Of a DNA stretch of 64,000 nucleotides, positions 1 to 7,066 are shown in pieces (the first letter of the stretch is position 1; every line of letters starts with the position of its first letter). Position numbers and translations under genes: made by a program. Below the pieces are notes generated by a model, which was not told the origin of the DNA, searched no databases, and saw only the letters and a program-made list of their open reading frames with translations. Source of the DNA: Paractinoplanes polyasparticus (GTDB lineage: Bacteria > Actinomycetota > Actinomycetes > Mycobacteriales > Micromonosporaceae); contig NZ_JAHWFK010000041.1 in NCBI RefSeq assembly GCF_019710575.1, positions 1 through 64,000 of the forward strand. The letters run 5' to 3'.

Positions 1-59
1 ACGTCGCCCGCGAGATCTACCAACTCATCACCTCAGAGCACCCAAAACCCGCCACTTGA
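1..59 (+). CDS. 3' end of a gene entering from the left edge
   Basis: An open frame enters the window and ends at TGA 57-59. It gives the C-terminal residues VAREIYQLITSEHPKPAT. The phrase AREIYxLIT resembles the C-terminal region of some IS110-type transposases as I remember them, but 18 residues are too few to assign a family. The abrupt end before a 100-bp gap and the next start suggests a real gene end. It could equally be a hypothetical protein. Confidence 0.4.
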   Translation, partial: VAREIYQLITSEHPKPAT

Positions 60-126
60 AATCCATAGGAGCATCCCAAGGGAAAGAGGAAGCAGCCTAC
101 GACTTTCCGGCTGGGGCGGGAGCCGG

Positions 127-166
127 TTGTCCACAGGGCATGTGGAAAAGTCCCCGCTGTGGATAT
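127..166. promoter_or_regulatory. Cluster of three DnaA-box-like sites
   Basis: TTGTCCACA at 127-135 matches the actinobacterial DnaA box exactly. TGTGGAAAA at 141-149 is the inverted form with one change from TTGTCCACA/TTATCCACA. TGTGGATAT at 158-166 is an inverted near-match that overlaps the GTG start at 159. The first two form an inverted pair separated by 5 bp. They sit in the leader of the prephenate dehydrogenase gene, so they could be DnaA-responsive control or titration sites. No dnaA, dnaN or gyr gene is nearby, so this is not oriC on present evidence. Confidence 0.4.
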
Positions 167-1100
167 CGCAGTCGTCGGCCTGGGCCTCATCGGCGGTTCG
201 CTGCTCCACGCTCTGGCCGCCCACGGCCACCGCGTGACCGGCTACGACGCCGACCCCGCCACCCGCGACCAGGCCACCGCGGCCGGTTTCCGGATAGCCG
301 GCTCTATCCCCGCCACCGTCGCCGGCACCGACCTCACGATCCTCGCCGTCCCCCTGCCCGCTCTCCCCGCGGTGGTCGGCGAGCTGGCCGGCTACCCCGG
401 CCTGGTCACCGACGTCACCTCGGTCAAGGGCCCCGTACGCGACCTCGCCCCACCCCACTTCGTAGGCGGCCACCCCATGGCCGGCAAGGAGACCTCCGGC
501 TTCCCGGCAGCCGATCCCGCCCTGTTCGAGGGCTGTGCCTGGGTCCTCTGCCTGGAGCCCGGCGAGACCTCCCTGCCCGGCTGGCTGACCCTGGCCGCCC
601 TTTTCACCCGGCTCGGCGCCCGGGTGGTCCCGTTGACCGCCGCCGAGCACGACCGCGCGGTCGCCCAGGTCAGCCACGTCCCGCACCTGTTCGCGGCCGC
701 GTTGGCCGGCCAGCTGCGCGACAACCCGCCGGCCGCCACGCTGGCCGCCGGCTCGTTCCGGGACGGCACCCGGGTGGCCGCCACCCGGGCCGAGCTGATC
801 GCCGCCATGTGCGGGGGCAACGCCGCCGCGGTCCGCCAGGAACTGGACCACCTGCTGGCTGAGCTGCACGATTTCCGTGCCCTGCTCGATACGCCCGACC
901 CGGTGGCCGCCCTGATCCCGGCGCTGCGCCCGGCCGTGGAGCTGCGCCGCGCCTGGCCTCCCGCCGCCGGCGCCCCGGTGGAGCTGCCGGCCGACATATC
1001 GGTACTGCTCGACTTGGGACGGTCCGGCGGCTGGGTGACCGCGGTCGCCGACGAAAAGATTTCCGCCATGCGGCCAGAAACTGGCCGCAATGACCCATAA
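159..1100 (+). CDS. tyrA: Prephenate dehydrogenase
   Basis: Probable NAD(P)-dependent oxidative decarboxylation of prephenate (or arogenate) in tyrosine biosynthesis, in the cytoplasm. The N-terminus has the Rossmann motif GLGLIGGS (residues 7-14) followed by an acidic GYDADP end of strand 2. HPMAGKETSGF (about residues 105-115) is the family's conserved active-site stretch, and VSHVPHLFAAALA begins the helical C-terminal domain. At 313 residues it has no ACT domain and no fused chorismate mutase, so it is a short monofunctional form. The start is GTG at 159, immediately before the first Rossmann strand; no strong ribosome site is visible. The last third is alanine-rich and less conserved. 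Confidence 0.85.
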   Translation: MDIAVVGLGLIGGSLLHALAAHGHRVTGYDADPATRDQATAAGFRIAGSIPATVAGTDLTILAVPLPALPAVVGELAGYPGLVTDVTSVKGPVRDLAPPHFVGGHPMAGKETSGFPAADPALFEGCAWVLCLEPGETSLPGWLTLAALFTRLGARVVPLTAAEHDRAVAQVSHVPHLFAAALAGQLRDNPPAATLAAGSFRDGTRVAATRAELIAAMCGGNAAAVRQELDHLLAELHDFRALLDTPDPVAALIPALRPAVELRRAWPPAAGAPVELPADISVLLDLGRSGGWVTAVADEKISAMRPETGRNDP

Positions 1101-1131
1101 CTTGGGGAAACACCAACCCAAGGAGCGGCAA

Positions 1132-1707
1132 ATGCCTGGTCAGGCCGGCGCCATCGAGAACGAGCAGCAGGGCCTTCTCGCCTACCTCGCGCAGATGCGC
1201 TACGTGCTGAAGCTGACCGCTTACGGCCTCGCCGACGAGCAATTGCGCGCCACCCCATCGGCCAGTGAGCTCAGCGTCGGCGGCCTGATCAAGCACTGCG
1301 CCTCGACCGAAGCCGGCTGGATGGGCCAGGTGCGCGGCGAGCCGCAGATCCTCGACTACCAGCAGTACGCGGAGAACTTCCGCCTGGCCGAGGGCGAGAC
1401 CATCGACGACGTCCTGGCCCGCTACGACCGGGTGGCCGAGCAGACCGAGAAGACGGTCACCGAACTGAACGACCTCGAGCACCTGATCGAGATCGACCAC
1501 TCGGTCCCGTGGAACAGCAAGGACATGACGCACTGGACGTTGAGATGGATCCTGCTGCACCTGGTGCAGGAGACGGCACGGCACACCGGGCACGCCGACA
1601 TCGTCCGCGAGTCGGTGGACGGAGCCACGGCCTATCCGCTGATGGCCGCAGCCGAGGGCTGGCCCGAGACGGACTGGCTCAAGCCGTGGCGGCCGGCGAC
1701 CCGGTGA
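1132..1707 (+). CDS. DinB/DUF664 family protein
   Basis: A 191-residue four-helix-bundle protein of the DinB superfamily (DUF664 branch), which includes mycothiol-dependent and other metal-dependent small-molecule transferases. Typical features are the N-terminal LAYLAQMRYVLKLTAYGL helix, VGGLIKHCASTEAGWM with a metal-ligand-type His, and HLVQETARHTGHADIVRE with two more His residues. The ATG at 1132 follows AAGGAG (1120-1125) at 6 nt; an in-frame ATG at 1090 overlaps tyrA and lacks this site. Its 3' end overlaps the convergent mtnA by 29 bp. The substrate is unknown. Confidence 0.8.
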   Translation: MPGQAGAIENEQQGLLAYLAQMRYVLKLTAYGLADEQLRATPSASELSVGGLIKHCASTEAGWMGQVRGEPQILDYQQYAENFRLAEGETIDDVLARYDRVAEQTEKTVTELNDLEHLIEIDHSVPWNSKDMTHWTLRWILLHLVQETARHTGHADIVRESVDGATAYPLMAAAEGWPETDWLKPWRPATR

Positions 1708-2641
1708 TCACGCGGCGGTCGGTCACGATCGCCGTCACCAGGTCGTGCGGTGTCACGTCGAAGGCCGGGTTGGCGGCGTCGGCCCACGGGGTGATCTCGG
1801 CGGCGGCCCGGTCCTCGATCGGCACCGCCCCGCCGTGCGGGGTGTCGAGGTCGACCGTCGACTCGGGCGCCACCACGACGAACGGAATGCCGGCCCGGCG
1901 AGCGCCCAGGGCGTGCGCGTACGTGCCGATCTTGTTGATCACGTCGCCGTTGGCACAGATCCGGTCGGCGCCCACGATCACCGCGTCGACCTCGCCCCGC
2001 GCCATCAGGAAGGGCCCGGCCGAGTCGACCGCCACCCGGTGCTCGATGCCCCACTGGGTCAGCTCCCACGAGGTGAGCCGCGCGCCCTGCAACAGCGGAC
2101 GCGTCTCGCTGGCGATCACGCCCGCCAGCCGGCCCCGCTGGTGCAGCTCGTGGACGACGCCGAGGGCGGTGCCGACGGTGACCGCGGCCAGCCCGCCGGT
2201 GTTGCAGTGGGTGAGCAGACGCGCGCGGGCGCCGCAGAGCTGGGTCAGCAGGTCGGCGCCGCGTGTGGCCATCGCGGCCGAGGCGGCGATCTCCTCATCG
2301 CGTACGCGACAGGCCTCCTCGAGCACGGCCTGAGGTCCCCGATTCAACTGGGAAGCGGCCCGCTGGGCGCCGCGGGCGAGGTTGACCGCTGTCGGCCGGG
2401 CCGTCTCGACCCTGCGTACGGCGAGGGCCAGTGCCTGCGGATCGTCGGCGTGCACCCGGGCGGCCAGCGCCACCCCGAAGGCTCCGGCCACCCCGAGTGC
2501 CGGAGCACCCCGTACGGCCAGCGACTGCACCGCCGCCACCAGCTCACCCACGGTGTGCAGGCGCAGGATCCTCAGCTCGCCCGGCAGCATCGTCTGATCG
2601 ATGATCTCGATCGCGCCGTCCACCCAGTCGATCGTCCGCAT
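1679..2641 (-). CDS. mtnA: S-methyl-5-thioribose-1-phosphate isomerase
   Basis: Isomerises methylthioribose-1-phosphate to methylthioribulose-1-phosphate in methionine salvage. It belongs to the eIF2B-alpha/MtnA family. The catalytic pair is visible: Cys146 in THCNTGGLA and Asp226 in GADRICANGD. The N-terminal RGAPALGVAGAFG substrate loop is present. At 320 residues it is slightly short but complete. It converges on the DinB-like gene with a 29-bp overlap and is divergent from the PHP gene, 41 bp between starts. No other salvage gene is nearby, as is common for mtnA in actinobacteria. Confidence 0.92.
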   Translation of the reverse strand: MRTIDWVDGAIEIIDQTMLPGELRILRLHTVGELVAAVQSLAVRGAPALGVAGAFGVALAARVHADDPQALALAVRRVETARPTAVNLARGAQRAASQLNRGPQAVLEEACRVRDEEIAASAAMATRGADLLTQLCGARARLLTHCNTGGLAAVTVGTALGVVHELHQRGRLAGVIASETRPLLQGARLTSWELTQWGIEHRVAVDSAGPFLMARGEVDAVIVGADRICANGDVINKIGTYAHALGARRAGIPFVVVAPESTVDLDTPHGGAVPIEDRAAAEITPWADAANPAFDVTPHDLVTAIVTDRRVITGSPAATA

Positions 2642-2682
2642 GCGGGCGATGGTATCCGCGGGCGGTCTCTAAGCTGATCGGC

Positions 2683-3741
2683 ATGGCGTCTCGTGATCCG
2701 GTGGCCGACCTGCGGCGCATCGCCTTTCTGCTGGAGCGCGCGAACGAGTCGACCTATCGGGTGCGCTCGTTCCGCGCGGCCGCGAAGACGATCGGCGGCA
2801 TGCCCGTGACCGAGCTGGCCGAGCGGGCCGCCGCCGGGACGCTGGGCGAGCTGTCCGGCGTCGGCGATGTCACCGCCCGCTGCATCGCCGAATCGCTCGA
2901 GGGCGAGGAGCCGGTCTATCTGCGCCGGCTCGAAAGCACCGAGGGCACCGACCTGCAGGGCGCGGCCCGCCGCCTGCGGGAGGCGCTGCGCGGCGACTGC
3001 CACGCCCATTCGGACTGGTCGGACGGCGGCTCCCCGATCGAGGAGATGGCGCTGGCCGCGGTCGAGCTGGGCCACGAATACCTCGTGCTGACCGACCACT
3101 CGCCCCGGCTGACGGTGGCTCGCGGCCTGCCCCCAGCCCGCCTGCGCCGCCAGCTCGACTACGTGGCCAAGCTCAACGACGCCCTGCCCGAGGGCTTCCG
3201 GATCCTGACCGGGATCGAGGTCGACATCCTCGACGACGGCTCGCTCGACCAGGAGGACGCGCTGCTGGCCCGGCTGGACGTGGTGGTCGGCTCGGTGCAC
3301 AGCAAGCTGCGCGACGAGTCGCCCCGGATGACCAGGCGAATGGTCAACGCGCTGGCCAATCCCCACCTCGACATCCTGGGCCACATGACCGGCCGCAAGG
3401 TGGCGGCGGAGGGCGCGGGCGACCGCGGGCACCGCAAGGGTCACACCCGTCCGCCGAGCACGTTCGACCTCGACAAGGTGATCGCCGCCTGCGTCGAGCA
3501 CGGCAAGGCCATCGAGATCAACTCGCGGCCCGACCGGCTGGACCCGCCGAAGCGGATGCTGACCGTCGCGGTCGAGGCGGGCTGCCTGTTCAGCATCGAC
3601 ACCGACGCGCACGCGCCCGGGCAGCTCGATTGGCTCCGGTACGGCTGTGAGCGGGCCGCCCTCTGCGGTGTGCCACCGGAACGGGTGGTCAACACGTGGT
3701 CGATGGAGCAGCTGCTGGAGTGGGCCGCCGGACACGCGTGA
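2683..3741 (+). CDS. PolX-like PHP-domain phosphoesterase without polymerase domain
   Basis: 352 residues. Residues 1-90 resemble the helix-hairpin-helix DNA-binding segment that precedes PolX proteins (ERANESTYRVRSFRAAAKTI, then GELSGVGDVTARCIAE). Residues about 105-350 are a PHP metallophosphoesterase: CHAHSDWSDG, LVLTDHSPR, GIEVDIL, VGSVHSK, HLDILGH and DTDAHAP supply the His/Asp/Glu metal ligands. Bacterial PolX has the PHP domain after a nucleotidyltransferase palm, which is absent here. Probable role is a DNA-end or sugar-phosphate phosphatase or exonuclease; the substrate is not known. Confidence 0.8.
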   Translation: MASRDPVADLRRIAFLLERANESTYRVRSFRAAAKTIGGMPVTELAERAAAGTLGELSGVGDVTARCIAESLEGEEPVYLRRLESTEGTDLQGAARRLREALRGDCHAHSDWSDGGSPIEEMALAAVELGHEYLVLTDHSPRLTVARGLPPARLRRQLDYVAKLNDALPEGFRILTGIEVDILDDGSLDQEDALLARLDVVVGSVHSKLRDESPRMTRRMVNALANPHLDILGHMTGRKVAAEGAGDRGHRKGHTRPPSTFDLDKVIAACVEHGKAIEINSRPDRLDPPKRMLTVAVEAGCLFSIDTDAHAPGQLDWLRYGCERAALCGVPPERVVNTWSMEQLLEWAAGHA

Positions 3742-3760
3742 AAGGCCGTAGGGTCGGGCG

Positions 3761-5431
3761 GTGGGACGAATTGATGACCTCGCCGACCGCTATGTCAACG
3801 AGTGGGCGGAACTCAGCCCGATCGGCGCCTCGTACGCGGGTATCGCCGGACACGACGCCTCGACCGACGACTTCTCGCCCGACGGCTTCGCCGCCCAGAC
3901 CGAACTGACCCGGCGCACCCTCAACGAACTCGACGTGACCGACCCGGAGCACGAGTCCGAGGCGGTCGCCAAGGACGCGATGATGGAGCGGCTCGGCCTC
4001 GAGCTGGCCACCGACGAAGCGGGCTTCGCGCGGAGCGGGGTGAGCGTCATCACCAGCGGGCTGCATTCGCTGCGGGGCGTCCTCGACGTGATGCCGACCG
4101 AGGGTGAGCAGGCGGTCGCCAACATCTCGGCCCGGCTGAACGACCTGCCGCAGGCTCTCGAGCAGTACAAGCGCACCCTGCTCGAGGAAGCCGACGCCGG
4201 CCGTGTCAGTGCCCGCGCGCAGTTGCTGGCGGTCGCCGAGCAGTGCGACGCCTGGACCGACCCCGACCGCGACGACTTCTACCGGGGGCTGGCGGGACGG
4301 CTCGAGGCCGGCGGGGCGCTCGCCGCCGAGCTGACCCGGGGTGCGGAGGCGGCCACCGCGGCCACGGCTGACTTCGCCGAGTTCCTGCGGCGCGACCTGT
4401 CGCCGCGCGGGCGCGAGAAGGAGGCGGCCGGGCTGGAGCGCTACGAGCTGGCCTCGCAGTACTTCCTCGGCGCGAAGGTCGACCTGCAGGAGACGTACGA
4501 GTGGGGCTTCGCCGAGCTGCACCGGCTCGAGGACGAGATGCGGGCCACCTCGGCTCAGATCGCCGGCTCGGGGGCTTCGATCGACGAGGCGGTGGCGGTT
4601 CTCGACGCCGACCCGGCCCGCAACATCCCGGGCAAGGAAGCCTTCCGCGACTGGATGCAGCAGCTGGCCGACAAGGCGATCACCGAGCTCAACGGCACCC
4701 ATTTCGACATCGAGCCGCCGGCCCGCACCATCGAGTGCTGTCTCACGCCGACCAGCGACGGCAGCATCTACTACACCGGCCCCAGCGAGGACTTCAGCCG
4801 TCCCGGTCGCATGTGGTGGGCGGTGCCCGAGGGTGTCACCGAGTTCTCCACCTGGCGTGAGGTCACGACGGTCTATCACGAGGGCGTGCCCGGCCATCAC
4901 CTCCAGATCAGCCAGACGCTGCTCCGGGCCGACCTGCTCAACCGCTGGCAGCGCCTGCTGTGCTGGTGCTCGGGGCACGGCGAGGGCTGGGCCCTGTACG
5001 CCGAGCGGCTGATGGACGAGCTGGGCTACCTCGCCGATCCGGGCGAGCGGCTGGGCATGCTCGACGGCCAGGCCCTGCGGGCGACCCGGGTGATCGTCGA
5101 CATCGGGATGCACCTCGAGCTGGAGATCCCGCGCGACAACCCGTTCGGCTTCCACCCGGGCGAGCGCTGGACGCCGGAGCTGGGCTGGGACTTCCTGCGG
5201 GCGCACACCCGCATGGAGGAAAAGACGCTCCGCTTCGAGTGGAAGCGTTACCTCGGGTGGCCGGGCCAGGCGCCGTCCTACAAGGTGGGCGAGCGGATCT
5301 GGCTCCAGGCCCGCGAGGAGACCCGTCAGCGCAAGGGCGCGGATTTCGATTTGAAAACGTTCCACCGCGACGCCCTGAACCTCGGCGCGCTCGGCCTCGA
5401 TCCCCTTCGCAAGGCACTCGCCCGCATCTGA
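3761..5431 (+). CDS. DUF885 family putative metallopeptidase
   Basis: A 556-residue DUF885 protein. The signature HEGVPGHHLQ at about residue 373 is an HExxPGHH variant of the zinc-peptidase motif, and GHGEGWALYAERLM about 40 residues later supplies the second Glu helix. No signal peptide or membrane segment is seen, so it should be cytoplasmic. It starts with GTG at 3761, 19 bp after the PHP gene stop, so the two are probably co-transcribed. A strong terminator follows. The physiological substrate of these actinobacterial proteins is not established. Confidence 0.82.
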   Translation: MGRIDDLADRYVNEWAELSPIGASYAGIAGHDASTDDFSPDGFAAQTELTRRTLNELDVTDPEHESEAVAKDAMMERLGLELATDEAGFARSGVSVITSGLHSLRGVLDVMPTEGEQAVANISARLNDLPQALEQYKRTLLEEADAGRVSARAQLLAVAEQCDAWTDPDRDDFYRGLAGRLEAGGALAAELTRGAEAATAATADFAEFLRRDLSPRGREKEAAGLERYELASQYFLGAKVDLQETYEWGFAELHRLEDEMRATSAQIAGSGASIDEAVAVLDADPARNIPGKEAFRDWMQQLADKAITELNGTHFDIEPPARTIECCLTPTSDGSIYYTGPSEDFSRPGRMWWAVPEGVTEFSTWREVTTVYHEGVPGHHLQISQTLLRADLLNRWQRLLCWCSGHGEGWALYAERLMDELGYLADPGERLGMLDGQALRATRVIVDIGMHLELEIPRDNPFGFHPGERWTPELGWDFLRAHTRMEEKTLRFEWKRYLGWPGQAPSYKVGERIWLQAREETRQRKGADFDLKTFHRDALNLGALGLDPLRKALARI

Positions 5432-5440
5432 CCCGTTTCG

Positions 5441-5472
5441 GGCTTTTCCCCGGTTCGCGCCGGGGAAAAGCC
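5441..5472. terminator. Hairpin terminator
   Basis: A perfect 13-bp stem, GGCTTTTCCCCGG (5441-5453) pairing with CCGGGGAAAAGCC (5460-5472), with a 6-nt loop. It lies 9 bp after the DUF885 stop. There is no long T tract, as is usual for high-GC actinobacterial terminators. Confidence 0.75.
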
Positions 5473-5902
5473 GCGGGAAAGCCCCAGGGGGGCCGAAGGC
5501 ACTCGGCCGAGCAGTGATCAGTCCAGCACTTTCAGCCATGTCGTTGCTCATAGTTATTGTGCGATTACTTTTCGCTTAATCGATACGGGTCTTATCGGTC
5601 AACGATTATGGATCTTGTGGCTTTTCGTCCGGCCGCTCTGCCGTTACCATCGCCGCGATAACCAACCCGTCTTCCGAAACCGGTCTGGGCTGGGGCTTCC
5701 GACCCGGGCAACGGAACTGAACGCTCGTTACAACGACGACAACGGCACCCTGTATCCCCCGATCAGCCGAGAGAGTTCGGGCCCTTGGAAAGGGGTTTCT
5801 TGAAGTTTTCTCGGATAGATTGGCCCGGATCGTGCGCCTGACGGCTACGGAACGTAGCCAAAATTACGGCTCATGGCGTGTGCATGGCGGAGGACGAAAG
5901 CA
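5473..5902. promoter_or_regulatory. Leader of the conservon operon, with a hairpin
   Basis: A 430-bp non-coding stretch. Bases about 5540-5620 are clearly AT-rich relative to their surroundings and are the likely promoter region, though no convincing -35/-10 pair can be fixed by eye. A perfect 7-bp hairpin, GGCTACG (5843-5849), loop GAA, CGTAGCC (5853-5859), lies 43 bp before the first start codon. It could be an operator, an attenuator or an mRNA stability element. A 62-codon frame inside has no family likeness and no ribosome site and was not called. Confidence 0.4.
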
Positions 5903-7066
5903 ATGAACAGCCGGCGAACCCGTTTAGGCTCCGCGCTCGCGGTGATTTTGACGGTCCTGGTTCTCGTGCCGACAGCGGTGCTGTTCGGTCGAGTCTGGAC
6001 GGATACTTCCGACAAGCGGAACAGCACCGAGCTCGAGAAGAAGGGCGTTGAGTATCTCTCCGCCCTGACTCCGCTCGTGAGCGCCCTCGCCGAATCCCAG
6101 TCGACGGGCATTCAGGGCGTCAGCGAGCCGCCGGAGTCCCTGGCCGCGGCGGTCACCCGGGTCTCGGCCGCGGATGCGAAGCTCGGTGACGACCTGAGCA
6201 CCAAGCCACGCTGGGCCGACCTCAAAGACAAGATCAGCAAGCTGCCGAAGGTCACCGGCGCCGTCAACATCCTCAACGCCCACGTCGAGGCGAGCGATCT
6301 GACGCTGGCGCTCTACGCCGCCGTCCGGCGCAACGCGGAGCTCAACCGCGACCCCGACGGCGACATCTCGAACCTCCAGCAGGCCGTGGCGATCGACATG
6401 CCGACCACCGTGACCCGGGTGAACCGGATGGGCGACTACGCGAACCTCCTGCAGGGTCTGCCGGCCGCCAGCCGGCCCCAGGTGCAGGCGCAGTTCGCCC
6501 ACGAGGTGCTCACTGTGCAGGACACGGTCAAGCAGCTCACCGAGAACCTGCAGGCCGCGGTCGACAACACCGAGAGCGACACGCTCAGCGGCAGCCTGGT
6601 CAGCGCGCTCGACTCGTTCCGCCGCGGCGTCGAGGCGATGAACCGTGGCGCCAACCCGGCCGGCACGCCGAACGCCGCCACCATGTCGACCGCGCAGACC
6701 ACCCTGCAGACGGCGCTCAGCAACCTCGCCGGCATCACGCTCAAAGAGATGGAGCGCCTGCTCGACGACCGGCTCGGCTCGCTCGACTACCGGCGTACCG
6801 AAGCCGTCATCATGGGCGCGCTCGCGCTGCTGCTGGTGCTGGGCGCGCTGATCTGGCCGGCGTTCACCCGGCGCCGCGAGGCCGAGGCCACGCCGGAGCG
6901 CCCGGCCGGTGTCGGCGAGTCCACCCGGGACGTCGCGCTCAACCGGCCCGGCGCCGGCCCTGGTCCTAGCCCCGGCTCGCCGTACGGAGCCCCGTACAAC
7001 CAGGCGCCGGGCTACGGCGACCTCGACCCGACACGGCGGGGGGAGCGGTCCGGTGCTGTTCGGTAA
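5903..7066 (+). CDS. Membrane protein with sensor-like helical domain
   Basis: 387 residues. One membrane segment at the N-terminus (SALAVILTVLVLVPTAVLFG), a long extracytoplasmic all-helical region of about 270 residues, and a second membrane segment near residues 300-320 (AVIMGALALLLVLGALIWPAF), then a short proline-rich cytoplasmic tail. This layout resembles the nitrate/nitrite-type (NIT) input module of actinobacterial sensor kinases, but with no HAMP or kinase part. ATG 5903 follows GGAGGA at 8 nt; an in-frame upstream ATG at 5873 has no such site. Its stop overlaps the next start by 14 bp, so it is translationally coupled to the sensor kinase and is probably an accessory sensor of the conservon. 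Confidence 0.75.
   Translation: MNSRRTRLGSALAVILTVLVLVPTAVLFGRVWTDTSDKRNSTELEKKGVEYLSALTPLVSALAESQSTGIQGVSEPPESLAAAVTRVSAADAKLGDDLSTKPRWADLKDKISKLPKVTGAVNILNAHVEASDLTLALYAAVRRNAELNRDPDGDISNLQQAVAIDMPTTVTRVNRMGDYANLLQGLPAASRPQVQAQFAHEVLTVQDTVKQLTENLQAAVDNTESDTLSGSLVSALDSFRRGVEAMNRGANPAGTPNAATMSTAQTTLQTALSNLAGITLKEMERLLDDRLGSLDYRRTEAVIMGALALLLVLGALIWPAFTRRREAEATPERPAGVGESTRDVALNRPGAGPGPSPGSPYGAPYNQAPGYGDLDPTRRGERSGAVR

Noticed and set aside
5615-5803. A 62-codon plus-strand frame before the conservon
   Set aside because: No ribosome site, no recognisable protein features, and it lies in the AT-rich promoter region.
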